Positions 9,945 to 19,636 of a DNA stretch of 64,000 nucleotides are shown here, one piece after another. The DNA lies in NCBI GenBank assembly GCA_913041025.1, contig CAJWGQ010000001.1:3993-67992 (forward strand), in the 5' to 3' direction. The stretch comes from an uncultured Gammaproteobacteria bacterium. GTDB taxonomy: Bacteria > Pseudomonadota > Gammaproteobacteria > Pseudomonadales > Azotimanducaceae_A. Numbering within the stretch: the stretch's first letter is position 1; each line of letters begins with the position of its first letter. A model generated the notes under the pieces. The model did no database searches. It was not told the origin of the DNA and saw only the letters and a list, made by a program, of their open reading frames with translations. The position numbers were made by a program, and so were the translations under genes.

Positions 9945-10397
9945 CTACATTAAAAACAGTTCATAGTTGACTGCTTTCATCGGAGGCTCTTCGAGTGGAA
10001 CCAAAAATTTGACGGGGATACCTACGGGCATACCTTCAGACTCTCGATGGTTCATAGAGAACTCTCTTGAATGAAACTCAACATCGGATAACTCTACGCC
10101 ATCCAAATCTTTAAACACCAGCCGACACCTAGGGTAGGCGTTGTGGTAATTCGCTCTATTTACCAGGCTAAATTGTAACACCGGAACAAATTCTTCCTCT
10201 TCGAGGTAACGAACGCGCATTTCCTTTAATTCAATTGCGCTGGTTTTTTTTAGCAAAGGCAAAGAACAATTAAGGGCGGAACACATTGGTTCATATATCG
10301 GTCTAAGATATTCGCTCCTGGCGTATTCGGGAAACCCTATCCATAGATGTAGAGGTAAAGAAAAAACTAACAAAACAAAAAACACAGATCGTTTCAT
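9945..10397 (-). CDS. DUF3426-type membrane protein lacking the usual zinc ribbon
   Basis: 150 residues. An N-terminal hydrophobic segment (about residues 3-22) could be a membrane anchor or signal. The rest resembles the DUF3426 domain: CSALNCSLP near residue 40, then LVNRANY with AYPRCRLVFKDLDG. In gammaproteobacteria proteins of this family commonly follow prmA and carry an N-terminal zinc-ribbon motif; here the protein starts directly at the membrane segment, with no CxxC pairs upstream. Assigned by recall of the family pattern and the conserved position. Function unknown. Confidence 0.7.
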   Translation of the reverse strand: MKRSVFFVLLVFSLPLHLWIGFPEYARSEYLRPIYEPMCSALNCSLPLLKKTSAIELKEMRVRYLEEEEFVPVLQFSLVNRANYHNAYPRCRLVFKDLDGVELSDVEFHSREFSMNHRESEGMPVGIPVKFLVPLEEPPMKAVNYELFLM

Positions 10398-10481
10398 ACT
10401 GAATTTAATAGAAAATTTCCAGGGAAATAAACAGAAGTCGGACCTTGCAATCCATCGTCTAAATAATCAAAAGCGCTGACT

Positions 10482-11390
10482 TTATTCAACTTTTTCTGCT
10501 TCGAGACGCGCCCAACCTTGTTTAATTAAAGTTTTTCCAAAGCTCAATTCTTTGTAACTTTCTGCTACCCAATCAACTTGCTCTTCTAAAACCCCAGACA
10601 ACACTATTTTCCCCCCCGGCGCCAACAAATTGATCATCGTTTGCGACAAGTCAATAAGGGGCTTCGCGAGGATATTCGCTAAAATCACATCAAAATAACC
10701 TCTGTATTCCTCCAGGCCAAGCTTGGAAGAATGCATAACGGTTAATTCATTCTTCGTAAGTTCATTGAACTCCGCGTTTTGCTCAGTAGCGACTAGCGCC
10801 TGCGGGTCATAGTCGACGCAGACACTTCTCGCTCCCAGTAAGCTAGCCGCGATCCCCAATATCCCAGATCCACAGCCATAATCCAGAACGCTTTTGGACC
10901 GCAACTGTTGGTCTGTCAACCACTCCAGACAAAGCTCCGTTGTGGGATGTTCCCCGCTACCAAAAGCCAACCCAGGATCCAAATAAAGAGTGTAACGCTC
11001 TGTCTCTGACTTTATCTGAGGTTTACTCTCTTTTGACTTGATATGAAGTTTGTCACCAATAATTTTATGGAGTGAAACAATAGACTTTTCACTATCCGAG
11101 CCATCGAGCTCAACATAATCAAAAGACATTCGTTGAGAGATATCAGGATCAAAACCAGAGAGTTGGTCACCTAATCCAGTAATGTTTTGGTCGATTGCAA
11201 AATATGCAATGAGTTTATTGGTCAACCATAACCGGAACTCGCCTGGCGCAGTCTCATAAATTTCTTCAACACCAGACTCTTCTTTGCTCGAGCTGATGAC
11301 GCAGGCTAAACAACCGTAACCTTCAATGATGGCTTCTAAATCTTCGACTTCATTTGCTTTGACATCAATACTTATCGACAGGTACTTCAA
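10482..11390 (-). CDS. prmA: Ribosomal protein L11 methyltransferase
   Basis: SAM-dependent enzyme that trimethylates ribosomal protein L11. The C-terminal Rossmann domain shows DPGLAFGSGEHPTT, VLDYGCGSGILGIAA (motif I), VDYDPQA and ANILAKPL, the PrmA NPP-like loop. The 302-residue length is normal. The start is TTG at 11390, and it overlaps the accB stop by 4 bases (TTGA). That overlap is notable because accC usually sits between accB and prmA. Confidence 0.93.
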   Translation of the reverse strand: MKYLSISIDVKANEVEDLEAIIEGYGCLACVISSSKEESGVEEIYETAPGEFRLWLTNKLIAYFAIDQNITGLGDQLSGFDPDISQRMSFDYVELDGSDSEKSIVSLHKIIGDKLHIKSKESKPQIKSETERYTLYLDPGLAFGSGEHPTTELCLEWLTDQQLRSKSVLDYGCGSGILGIAASLLGARSVCVDYDPQALVATEQNAEFNELTKNELTVMHSSKLGLEEYRGYFDVILANILAKPLIDLSQTMINLLAPGGKIVLSGVLEEQVDWVAESYKELSFGKTLIKQGWARLEAEKVE

Positions 11391-11833
11391 CGTATTTCAA
11401 ATAAGGGGTCTGCGGTACCAACCGGCTCTCCGTCGTTTACACAAAGCCGCATAATCTCACCGCTTCGAGGTGATTTTATTTCATGCATCATCTTCATACT
11501 CTCAATGATACAAACCACTTCCCCTTGCACTACTTCCTGTCCAATTTCGACAAAGGGCGCTTCGTCAGGACTAGGGGCGGCATAAAATGTTCCGGCCATT
11601 GGAGAGTTTATAGAGTCCAATTGACTTTTTGACCTTAGATCCAGAGCAGGGGTCTCTTTCCCCTGATTCATGTCATCCCTTACTGTGGTTGATCGCGCTA
11701 AAGCCAGTTGCGGCTCAGCAGTAGTGCGGTTTCTAACAATTCGAACTGATTCATCGGCGCCAGAGACCTCAATCTCAGCCAGGTCTGATTCTTCTGCCAA
11801 CTCAATTAATTTTTTAACTTTCCGTAAGTCCAT
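11387..11833 (-). CDS. accB: Biotin carboxyl carrier protein of acetyl-CoA carboxylase
   Basis: Carries biotin between the carboxylase and transferase parts of acetyl-CoA carboxylase, for fatty acid synthesis. 148 residues: an N-terminal helix beginning MDLRKVKKLIELAEES, a polar linker, and a C-terminal biotinyl domain from about residue 77 with the thumb-like region and ESMKMMHEI, biotinylated Lys114. The start at 11833 is chosen because the family begins there; the longer frame runs into aroQ. The gene lies 4 bases after aroQ and overlaps prmA by 4 bases. The expected partner gene accC is absent from this locus. Confidence 0.93.
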   Translation of the reverse strand: MDLRKVKKLIELAEESDLAEIEVSGADESVRIVRNRTTAEPQLALARSTTVRDDMNQGKETPALDLRSKSQLDSINSPMAGTFYAAPSPDEAPFVEIGQEVVQGEVVCIIESMKMMHEIKSPRSGEIMRLCVNDGEPVGTADPLFEIR

Positions 11834-11837
11834 CTGT

Positions 11838-12287
11838 TCAATCCTCTCCCTGACCCAAAAAACTAGAAGCAGCATGTAGAGCGAAGGAATAGCCCTGAGA
11901 GCCAAACCCGGTGATTACGCCCAATGCAACATCACTCAAATAAGAGTGTTGTCGAAAAGACTCTCTCGAATAGACATTGGATAAATGAACCTCGATGAAA
12001 GGCACTCCAACACCCAACAACGCATCTCTCAGAGACACGCTGGTATGCGTGAGCGCACCAGGATTTATTAAAATGAATTGTACTCCTAATTCTGGTACCG
12101 CCTGAATTTTATCCACGAGCTCATGCTCTGCATTACTCTGGAAGGAGATTAGCTCTAAGCCAAGCTTTTCAGCCTCACTCACGAGCCCGTCTGTAATGCT
12201 CTCTAAAGATTCTGTTCCATAGATATCTGGCTCTCTCTTCCCTAGCAAATTCAGGTTCGGGCCATTCAACAGTAAAATGTTCTTCAT
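11838..12287 (-). CDS. aroQ: Type II 3-dehydroquinate dehydratase
   Basis: Dehydrates 3-dehydroquinate in the shikimate pathway. 149 residues with [21 protein letters not shown] at the N-terminus (catalytic Arg and Tyr region), [10 protein letters not shown], and EVHLSN. The start at 12287 is the family start; a GGAGGG run lies upstream. The aroQ-accB order is conserved in gammaproteobacteria. A candidate promoter lies at 12333-12361. Confidence 0.95.
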   Translation of the reverse strand: MKNILLLNGPNLNLLGKREPDIYGTESLESITDGLVSEAEKLGLELISFQSNAEHELVDKIQAVPELGVQFILINPGALTHTSVSLRDALLGVGVPFIEVHLSNVYSRESFRQHSYLSDVALGVITGFGSQGYSFALHAASSFLGQGED

Positions 12288-12332
12288 AAGGAATAGTTCC
12301 CTCCACGTCACACGTTTTTTCGTGGTTTTCTT

Positions 12333-12361
12333 TTTATACAGATTTAAATCAAATAGCGCAA
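12333..12361 (-). promoter_or_regulatory. Candidate sigma-70 promoter for aroQ-accB
   Basis: On the minus strand TTGCGC (12361-12356) and TATAAA (12338-12333) are separated by 17 bases, about 45 bases upstream of the aroQ start. The -10 box is close to consensus and the -35 box is weak. Nothing experimental supports it; the match is by eye. Confidence 0.35.
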
Positions 12362-12384
12362 TTTTAACCGCATTTTAACAGATT

Positions 12385-14271
12385 TTAAGTTCCTGAGATC
12401 TCTGATACCCCACTCAAATGTTTTGAAAAAGCATCGGCATCTATTTCACCCTGAATCCTAACTTCTGTTATTTCGACGCCATCTTCTCCAAAAAATGCCA
12501 GCGTTGGTGGCCCAAATAACCCAAAGTGAGTAAGCAATTCTCTATCCAGCTCATCATTAGCCGTAACATCGACTCTGAGCAACCCAAATTCTCGCAGCCC
12601 TTTTCGAACTCTGGATTCAGTAAAGACATTTTTCTCCATAATCTTGCAGGAAATACACCAATCAGCATAGACATCGAGAATGACCGGCCTATCATTCTGT
12701 TCTATAAAATTTTGCACTTCTTCGAGAGTTTTCACCGTTTGCCAACCTTTCCCCTCTAGTTCGGAAGCATTCTGAGGTTCGCTGGAGATTCTCAAACCTC
12801 CAAAAGGATCAAATATGCTGGAGCTACCCAAACCACTACCCACCAAAATGGAGCCCCCCCAAATAGCAACAACTACTCCCACAAACTGAACTGCCTTCTC
12901 GACCGGTTTCCTCGTTCGGAACTCGAAGGCTCCGAAATAAATAGCAGCGCCAATGAGCAATAAACCCCACAAAAGCATAGCCACGGAATCTTCGACAAGA
13001 CGCTCAATCAACCATATCGCCACGCCAATTAGCAAAAATCCGAAAAGACCCTTTACCTGATCCATCCAAGCACCTGCCTTGGGAAACCAGACGCCTCCAA
13101 CAACCCCAACCACCATTAGAGGCACTCCCATACCCAAACCAAGACTCAGAAGCGCTAAACCTCCCAAAAGCGCATCTTGAGTTTGCGAAATATACAAAAG
13201 GCCTCCGACTAAGGGAGCTGAGATGCAAGGAGAAATCACGAGACTGGAAAGTGCTCCCATTATAAAGACGGATACATATTTGCCTCCGCTTTGCAGACTG
13301 CTTAGTTCATTAAGCTTGTTTTGCCAGCTTATCGGCAATTGCAGCTCATAAAACCCGAACATCGCCAATGACAAAATTACAAATAACGAAGCGCTGAAAA
13401 GCAGTATGGGAGTCGTTTGCAAGGCCGCTTGCAAGTTCAGTTGGGCGCCAAAAACTCCAACCAAGGTGCCAATTATCGCATAGGTAATTGCCATCCCAGC
13501 AACATACGACCCAGAGAGCGCGAAGGCTCTGTATCGAGGCAAATCCGACCCCTGTCCGACAATGATACTCGACAATATTGGGATCATCGGGAAAACACAT
13601 GGCGTAAACGCCAAGGCGACCCCTCCTACAAAAAACAGGAATAAGCTCCATGCGACAGACTCCTTGAGCAACGCATCCGCTAACTTCTGCTCCTCACGTT
13701 TTTCTAACTCTATATTCGCTTTACCACGAACTTCCTTTGATCCCTCTACAAATTCACCATTTGATAGCACGTAACGCTGAGTAACCGGTGGATAACACAA
13801 ACCAGCTTCTGCACACCCCTGATAGCTAAGCTCAAATTCAACGGATTCAAAACGCTCCAAGCCATCTAATAGAAAACTAAGCTGTGCAGTGGAATAGTAA
13901 ACTTCTACCTCGCCGAACCATTCATCCACTTTGCGCAATCCTGGAAGAATATTTAGCTCTTCAACACCCATTTCTTTGGTTACAGGAGTTACCTTAAATC
14001 GGTGCTTATATAAATAGTAACCATCTTCGATCGACCAGTTGACCTCTACACGGGCAGCTTCCTTCAAAGCTAAATTTAGTACGAATGCTTTCGAAACCGG
14101 CAAAAATTCGGAGTCCGAACCAACAAAAGCGGAAACGCCTTCTGCAGGGAGTCGAAAATTATCCTCCGCCGAGCTCAGACCGCCAAATAACAAGGCGACC
14201 ATTAACCATGCTATGCGCAACAAATTTTCATGCGATTTCCAAATACTCAAATTCAATTTAATCTCTTGCAC
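12385..14271 (-). CDS. dsbD: Thiol:disulfide interchange protein DsbD
   Basis: Moves electrons from cytoplasmic thioredoxin to periplasmic DsbC and related proteins. 628 residues in the three-domain order: a signal segment ending near residue 36, a periplasmic domain with the CAEAGLCYPP redox pair, eight or so membrane helices with FTPCVFPMIP and ISPCISAP (the buried cysteine pair), and a C-terminal thioredoxin domain with WCISC (Cys539, Cys542). The predicted start is GTG at 14271. It lies 97 bases upstream of aroQ. In many relatives it is near the groEL or cutA genes, which are not seen here. Confidence 0.93.
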   Translation of the reverse strand: MQEIKLNLSIWKSHENLLRIAWLMVALLFGGLSSAEDNFRLPAEGVSAFVGSDSEFLPVSKAFVLNLALKEAARVEVNWSIEDGYYLYKHRFKVTPVTKEMGVEELNILPGLRKVDEWFGEVEVYYSTAQLSFLLDGLERFESVEFELSYQGCAEAGLCYPPVTQRYVLSNGEFVEGSKEVRGKANIELEKREEQKLADALLKESVAWSLFLFFVGGVALAFTPCVFPMIPILSSIIVGQGSDLPRYRAFALSGSYVAGMAITYAIIGTLVGVFGAQLNLQAALQTTPILLFSASLFVILSLAMFGFYELQLPISWQNKLNELSSLQSGGKYVSVFIMGALSSLVISPCISAPLVGGLLYISQTQDALLGGLALLSLGLGMGVPLMVVGVVGGVWFPKAGAWMDQVKGLFGFLLIGVAIWLIERLVEDSVAMLLWGLLLIGAAIYFGAFEFRTRKPVEKAVQFVGVVVAIWGGSILVGSGLGSSSIFDPFGGLRISSEPQNASELEGKGWQTVKTLEEVQNFIEQNDRPVILDVYADWCISCKIMEKNVFTESRVRKGLREFGLLRVDVTANDELDRELLTHFGLFGPPTLAFFGEDGVEITEVRIQGEIDADAFSKHLSGVSEISGT

Positions 14272-14423
14272 CTTACTGTTTCTAGTTTATTCGCGCTGCA
14301 ACATAGCCAGTACCCTGCTCATCGACGCCTGACTAAAAAGCCTCTACCTAATCAAAACGCGACCATTTGCTGAAGGGTCTTCGTTCGAGCATCATACTAA
14401 AAAATCGCAAGCTGGTTTAGGTA

Positions 14424-15089
14424 ATGAAGCGACTCTTTGTTGGATTTTTTTTATTCTTGATTTCAAATCCCTGGGGTTGCCAGTTAACTCTCCTTGAGTC
14501 AGAACCTAAACCACTCCCCTTGGAAACTCCTAAAGAAACTCAAAATGAACAAATTGAAAATCTCTTGGAAAACGCGCAGCAGGCATTAGGGCAAGATCAC
14601 CTTTTATATCCGAAAGAAACAAGTGCCTACGCATATCTTTCCTTGGTCCTTGAACTCAATCCAGGTGACGAAAACGCAAAAAGGGGATTAGAACAAGTTG
14701 TAGAGCGCTACATTGAGCTAGCCATCCAAGCGATCGATCGAAGACAACTGAATCTAGCTAAATCGATGTTAGACCGAGCCAAACTGGTCGACAAAAATCA
14801 CCCGTCGATCCTACCAACTGAAAACCAGTTGGAGCTCGTGAACGATAGCGATCTGACGACTCTCAAACTTGGCGGTCCAACAATTGACGCAGCTACGAGA
14901 AATAGAATCTCCGAATTCGGCAGTCTAGCCAAATATCAGAATTGCCGGTTTATCATCTATGCAGCAAGTGATGAGAAAGGAAGGACGCTGTATCAATTAC
15001 TAAAAAACAATCAAGCAGAACTCAAAATCAAAGCTCAAATCAAACTGAGACTACCCGCGCAAATTGAGCGACAATGCGTCAAGCCATAG
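14424..15089 (+). CDS. Probable envelope protein with TPR-like helices
   Basis: 221 residues. The N-terminus is a signal-like hydrophobic stretch ending NPWGC, with Cys19 as a possible but atypical lipobox. The middle is helical, with alanine and leucine spacing like tetratricopeptide repeats (for example AYAYLSLVLELNPGDENAKRG), and the C-terminus is basic. I do not recognise a named family. It is followed after 42 bases by the DUF2333 gene on the same strand, so they may work together at the envelope. Confidence 0.65.
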   Translation: MKRLFVGFFLFLISNPWGCQLTLLESEPKPLPLETPKETQNEQIENLLENAQQALGQDHLLYPKETSAYAYLSLVLELNPGDENAKRGLEQVVERYIELAIQAIDRRQLNLAKSMLDRAKLVDKNHPSILPTENQLELVNDSDLTTLKLGGPTIDAATRNRISEFGSLAKYQNCRFIIYAASDEKGRTLYQLLKNNQAELKIKAQIKLRLPAQIERQCVKP

Positions 15090-15131
15090 CCCTCCCTAAA
15101 TCAAAGCTAAGATGTTATTCGGGAAATAAAA

Positions 15132-16157
15132 ATGCAAGTGAATGAAGACAGAAACTCTCATCAGAAATCCTCAAAACGATTTTTCAAGATCAGCATCTAT
15201 GTCTTAGCGACTTATATGACCCTAGTTGGGGGTCTGGGTTGGTGGTGGGATAAGGAACCAGAGCAGTTTGATGTACTGGAACGCGCCTCCGCTAACGCGG
15301 CATCTACAGACCGCCAAATGACTACGGGCTACATCAGCGCTTCTACTTTCATTACTATCGCAGAAACTCTCGTCGATAAGCGCGGGGGATACTTGTCCAA
15401 CGATATTTTTCCTCCAGGCGTACTCATGGACAATATACCTGAATGGGAATTCGGCAGTCTCACCTTACTTAGGGATACAGCTCGTGTCTTTCGAAATGAT
15501 TTCTCCAGATCTCAAAGCCAATCCGCCGAAAACCCAATATTAGCTGAAGCCGAAGGTAGATTTTTTTTCGATAATAATTCCTGGATCTTCCCTCAAACCG
15601 AAAGTGAATATGAAGAGGGGATCGACTTATTTCGTAATTACCTTTCTATGCTTGGGGATGAAAATGAAACAGAAGCTCAGTTTTACTCTCGAGCAGACAA
15701 TCTAGAAAAATGGTTAGCTACTCTTGAAACTCGCCTGGGCAGTCTTTCACTGCGCCTGTCAGCGAGCGTCGGGAAAAGACAGTTAGATACATCACTTTCA
15801 GGCGATTCTGCTAGCCGTCAGTCCACCAGCACTCCTACAGATAGATTTGTAAAAACCCCATGGATGGAATTGGATAATGTTTTTTATGAAACTCGAGGGT
15901 ATTGCTGGGCATCAATGCATATGCTTAAAGCCATGGAGATGGACTTTGCAGATGTACTTGATAAAAAGGCTGCTAGGGTTTCTCTACAACAGATAATACG
16001 AGAGCTCGAAGGAACCCAAGCGACTCTATGGAGTCCTATAGTCTTAAATGGAGAGGGTCTCGGGATTCTGGCCAATCATTCCTTGGTCATGGCCTCTTAT
16101 GTCTCTAGAGCCAATGCAGCAATAATTGACCTTCGAAATCTGTTAGTTAAGGGGTAA
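15132..16157 (+). CDS. DUF2333 family membrane-anchored protein
   Basis: 341 residues with one N-terminal membrane segment (about residues 21-40, ending GWWWD) and a long periplasmic part. The stretch GGYLSNDIFPPG, then DNIPEWEFG, LLRDTARVFRNDFSRSQSQS and WIFPQTESEYEEG matches the DUF2333 pattern found across gammaproteobacteria. Function unknown. The gene converges with hppA; its stop codon overlaps the T-tract of a hairpin that probably ends hppA transcription. Confidence 0.8.
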   Translation: MQVNEDRNSHQKSSKRFFKISIYVLATYMTLVGGLGWWWDKEPEQFDVLERASANAASTDRQMTTGYISASTFITIAETLVDKRGGYLSNDIFPPGVLMDNIPEWEFGSLTLLRDTARVFRNDFSRSQSQSAENPILAEAEGRFFFDNNSWIFPQTESEYEEGIDLFRNYLSMLGDENETEAQFYSRADNLEKWLATLETRLGSLSLRLSASVGKRQLDTSLSGDSASRQSTSTPTDRFVKTPWMELDNVFYETRGYCWASMHMLKAMEMDFADVLDKKAARVSLQQIIRELEGTQATLWSPIVLNGEGLGILANHSLVMASYVSRANAAIIDLRNLLVKG

Positions 16158-16191
16158 AAGGCCGCTAAGCTTTTCTGAAAACCTAGCGGCC
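16156..16191 (-). terminator. Intrinsic terminator for hppA
   Basis: Hairpin with 8-base GC-rich arms GGCCGCTA (16160-16167) and TAGCGGCC (16184-16191). On the minus strand it is followed by CTTTTA, giving a short T-tract about 20 bases after the hppA stop. The plus-strand side lacks a T-tract. Confidence 0.6.
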
Positions 16192-16210
16192 CATCAGTCA
16201 GTACTTTCTA

Positions 16211-18229
16211 CTATAGAAAAGGTATTAACAATAACGCGACCAAGTTAATTATCTTGATTAACGGATTAATCGCCGGACCTGCAGTATCCTTATAAGGGTC
16301 TCCCACCGTGTCACCTGTAATAGCTGCGTTATGGGCTTCCGAACCTTTACCACCACAGTTGCCGTCCTCGACATACTTTTTGGCATTATCCCAAGCGCCT
16401 CCGCCGACGGTCATGGAAATGGCAACGAATAAACCCGTCACGATCGTTCCGATCAACAGGCCTCCCAGTGCCAGGATTCCACCGTTTTCGAACAAGAAGC
16501 TCATAACGATAGCCAATAAGATAGGAACAGCGATCGGCAATATCGATGGAATAATCATCTCTTTGATAGCAGACTGCGTTAACAGATCTACAGCCTTCGA
16601 ATAATCAGGCTTACTCGATCCATCCATTATTCCAGGTATCTCTTTGAACTGCCTACGCACCTCAGTTACCACCGAACCAGCAGCCCTCCCAACAGCTTCC
16701 ATAGCGAGAGCTGCAAACAAGTATGGAACCATGCCGCCAATAAACAAGCCGATAATTACCGCGGGGTCACTTAAACTAAAGGTGATGTCCGCATCCAAAT
16801 TATTCGTGAAATCAGCGAAAAGAACGAGCGCCGCTAAACCAGCAGAACCGATAGCGTACCCCTTCGTTACCGCTTTCGTTGTATTACCAACTGCGTCAAG
16901 AGGGTCCGTTATACCACGTATCTCGTCGGGCAAGTCTGCCATTTCAGCTATACCGCCAGCGTTATCAGTAATAGGCCCAAAGGCATCAAGTGCCACGATC
17001 ATTCCAGTGAGAGAAAGCATGGAAGTCGCCGCGATCGCAATTCCATACAAACCCGCTAACTGATAAGAACCCCAAATACTTATACATACCGCAATAACCG
17101 GCCATGCAGTTGCCTTCATCGAGACGCCTAGACCCGCGATGATATTCGTCGCGTGTCCAGTCGTTGAAGCGTCAGCTATTTTCTGAACAGGAGCATATTC
17201 AGTACTTGTATAGTATTCAGTGACATAGACCATAAATGCGGTCAGTGCTAGCCCGATCATTGCTGCCCAAAAGACATTTTGGTCAATGCCCATCATGTTG
17301 GTCACCAGCCAGAACAAAATCGCTGCAATAACTCCCGAAAGTATCACACCAAAGTAGAGGGCATTCATCACTTTACCGTCTTCCTTCGCTTTCACGAAAA
17401 AAGATGCAACCACAGAGGCGATAATTGACGCTGCGCCTAAAACAAGAGGATAGATGATTTGACTCATCTGTCCGTCAAATAGTATTCCACCGAGCAACAT
17501 GGTCGCGATAATGGTTACTGCATAGGTTTCGAATAAATCAGCCGCCATACCAGCACAGTCTCCAACATTATCACCGACATTGTCAGCAATCACAGCCGGA
17601 TTTCTTGGATCATCTTCGGGGATCCCCGCTTCAATCTTACCAACTAAATCCGCCCCAACATCGGCGCCTTTTGTGAAAATGCCTCCGCCCAGCCTGGCAA
17701 ATATTGAGATCAACGAGCCACCAAACGCCAGTCCTATCAGCGCATGCAGGCTATCATCTGTGGATACACCAAATACTGATCTGAGCAAGTAGTAGTAGCC
17801 ACTTATACCGAGCAGACCCAAACCAACGACCAAAAGGCCTGTTACTGCACCGCCGCGGAATGCAACGTTGAAAGCCGCGTCAATACCGGAATAAGCAGCC
17901 TGAGCAGTCCTCACATTAGCCTTGACAGACACATTCATCCCAATGTAACCAGCCGCACCGGAGAAAACCGCCCCGATCAGGAAGCCAATAGCGGTATACC
18001 AATCCAGCGCAAATCCTAAAATAAAAAATATCACAGCTCCAACAATCCCTATTGTTGTGTACTGTCGATTTAAATACGCGGTCGCGCCCTCTTGAATAGC
18101 ACCTGCTATTTCTTGCATTCTTTCGTTGCCCGCCGACATTTTACTAATTGCCGACGAGAACCAAAGACCCGCCACAATTGCAAGAAGTGACGCAGCCAAA
18201 GCAGCTAACAAAGCATCATTTTCTGACAT
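16211..18229 (-). CDS. hppA: K+-independent proton-pumping membrane pyrophosphatase
   Basis: Couples hydrolysis of pyrophosphate to proton export across the membrane. 672 residues with about 16 membrane helices. Substrate-site motifs [29 protein letters not shown] and [14 protein letters not shown] are intact. Lys452 in [10 protein letters not shown], with Thr three residues on, is the signature of the K+-independent class; K+-dependent enzymes have Ala at the Lys position. The ATG at 18229 is preferred over 18235 because AGGGG then lies 6 bases upstream. The gene follows pfp on the same strand. Confidence 0.95.
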   Translation of the reverse strand: MSENDALLAALAASLLAIVAGLWFSSAISKMSAGNERMQEIAGAIQEGATAYLNRQYTTIGIVGAVIFFILGFALDWYTAIGFLIGAVFSGAAGYIGMNVSVKANVRTAQAAYSGIDAAFNVAFRGGAVTGLLVVGLGLLGISGYYYLLRSVFGVSTDDSLHALIGLAFGGSLISIFARLGGGIFTKGADVGADLVGKIEAGIPEDDPRNPAVIADNVGDNVGDCAGMAADLFETYAVTIIATMLLGGILFDGQMSQIIYPLVLGAASIIASVVASFFVKAKEDGKVMNALYFGVILSGVIAAILFWLVTNMMGIDQNVFWAAMIGLALTAFMVYVTEYYTSTEYAPVQKIADASTTGHATNIIAGLGVSMKATAWPVIAVCISIWGSYQLAGLYGIAIAATSMLSLTGMIVALDAFGPITDNAGGIAEMADLPDEIRGITDPLDAVGNTTKAVTKGYAIGSAGLAALVLFADFTNNLDADITFSLSDPAVIIGLFIGGMVPYLFAALAMEAVGRAAGSVVTEVRRQFKEIPGIMDGSSKPDYSKAVDLLTQSAIKEMIIPSILPIAVPILLAIVMSFLFENGGILALGGLLIGTIVTGLFVAISMTVGGGAWDNAKKYVEDGNCGGKGSEAHNAAITGDTVGDPYKDTAGPAINPLIKIINLVALLLIPFL

Positions 18230-18282
18230 TCCCATCCCCTAAAACGTTAATTCAAATATTTCGCCCGTATCTAGCCGAGCAG

Positions 18283-18303
18283 CTTAATTACGAAGTAATT
18301 AAG
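18283..18303. repeat. Perfect inverted repeat in the pfp-hppA spacer
   Basis: Arms CTTAATTAC (18283-18291) and GTAATTAAG (18295-18303) around a GAA centre, 54 bases upstream of the hppA start. No T-tract follows on either strand, so a terminator is unlikely. It could be an operator or an RNA hairpin in the leader of hppA. Confidence 0.6.
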
Positions 18304-18379
18304 GGCGGCACAATAACATAAATCATCACCAAAACCTCTGTTCATTTTATTTTTCCTTGAGGATTTCTAGCCCTTACCC

Positions 18380-19636
18380 TTACCATTTGACGGGGCATTT
18401 CTTTTCGACCAACAGGTTTTTGAGGCTGACATATTGTGGCATACCCCCTCGGAAAGGAGGGTAATCTTCACCAGCTATTAAGGGCTCTAAATAACGTCTA
18501 GCTTTTGCGGTAATTCCATATCCGTCGCGACTGATGAAGCTCTTCGGCAAAAAGCGTTCGACATTCGCTACTTTAGATAGTTTTTCGTGACCGATTTTCC
18601 AGCGGTACGGCGAATCACTGATTCGATTGATGATAGGCATAACACCACTATGACCTGATATAGCTAATTCTACGGCCGCTCTACCCAAGGAGTAGGCTTG
18701 CTCCACATCTGTGGCCGAAGCAATGTGCCTGGCTGCCCGCTGCAAATAATCCGCCACCGCCCAATGATTCTTATAACCTAGTTTTTGGCCAATCATATCA
18801 GCGATGACCGGCGCAACTCCGCCTAACTGAGCGTGCCCAAAAGCATCCTTCGAACCTGACTCAGATAGAAAACGACCATTTTTTCGTCGCACCCCTTCAG
18901 ATACAACAATGACGCAATAACCTTTTGAATTTACAGTTCGCTTAACTGTTCTCAAAAAATCTGCATCAACAAACGGAACTTCGGGGAACAAAATAATGTG
19001 GGGCGCATCACCGATTTTCTCTTGGGCCAATGCGCCAGAAGCAGCTATCCATCCAGCGTGGCGCCCCATAACTTCGAGAACAAAAACCTTTGTGGAGGTT
19101 TCACACATTGAGGCCACATCGAGGCTAGCTTCACGTGTCGCAATCGCCACGTATTTAGCTACTGAACCAAAACCAGGGCAGCAGTCGGTGTAAGGTAAGT
19201 CGTTGTCCACTGTCTTCGGGATACCAATACAAGATAGATCGTAGTCATTACGCTCACTGTAGTTCGCCAATTTGTCAGCTGTATCTTGAGAATCCCCACC
19301 ACCATTGTAAAAAAAATATCGAATATTATGTGATCTGAATACTTCCAAGATCCTCGCATATTCTCGATCATCGTCTTCCGGCGCTTTAAGTTTATGACGA
19401 CAAGAACCAAAGGCTCCACTGGGTGTGTGTCTAAGAGCAGCGATCGATTTATTTGTTTCGCGACTGGTATCGATTAACTCTTCTTTCAACGCACCCAAGA
19501 TCCCATTTTTTCCTGCATATACGCGACCTATTTGTTTTTTATGCTTTCTAGCCGTTTCGATCACACCGCAGGCGCTAGCGTTTATGACCGATGTGACGCC
19601 GCCTGACTGTGCGTAGAATGCATTTGCTCTAGCCAT
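18380..19636 (-). CDS. pfp: Pyrophosphate-dependent 6-phosphofructokinase
   Basis: Reversibly phosphorylates fructose 6-phosphate with pyrophosphate instead of ATP. 418 residues. The phosphate-donor region reads NGGGDSQDT, with Asp where ATP enzymes have Gly, and GIPKTVDND has Lys where ATP enzymes have Gly; both changes mark PPi specificity. The start at 19636 has GGAGAG 7 bases upstream. Next gene downstream is the H+-pyrophosphatase. The same pairing is known in methanotrophs such as Methylococcus, where the two are cotranscribed. Confidence 0.92.
   Translation of the reverse strand: MARANAFYAQSGGVTSVINASACGVIETARKHKKQIGRVYAGKNGILGALKEELIDTSRETNKSIAALRHTPSGAFGSCRHKLKAPEDDDREYARILEVFRSHNIRYFFYNGGGDSQDTADKLANYSERNDYDLSCIGIPKTVDNDLPYTDCCPGFGSVAKYVAIATREASLDVASMCETSTKVFVLEVMGRHAGWIAASGALAQEKIGDAPHIILFPEVPFVDADFLRTVKRTVNSKGYCVIVVSEGVRRKNGRFLSESGSKDAFGHAQLGGVAPVIADMIGQKLGYKNHWAVADYLQRAARHIASATDVEQAYSLGRAAVELAISGHSGVMPIINRISDSPYRWKIGHEKLSKVANVERFLPKSFISRDGYGITAKARRYLEPLIAGEDYPPFRGGMPQYVSLKNLLVEKKCPVKW

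Noticed and set aside
12311..12325. CACG-T6-CGTG hairpin followed by T-rich sequence upstream of aroQ
   Set aside because: Only a 4-base stem, and it would read as a terminator on the plus strand, which carries no gene ending there.
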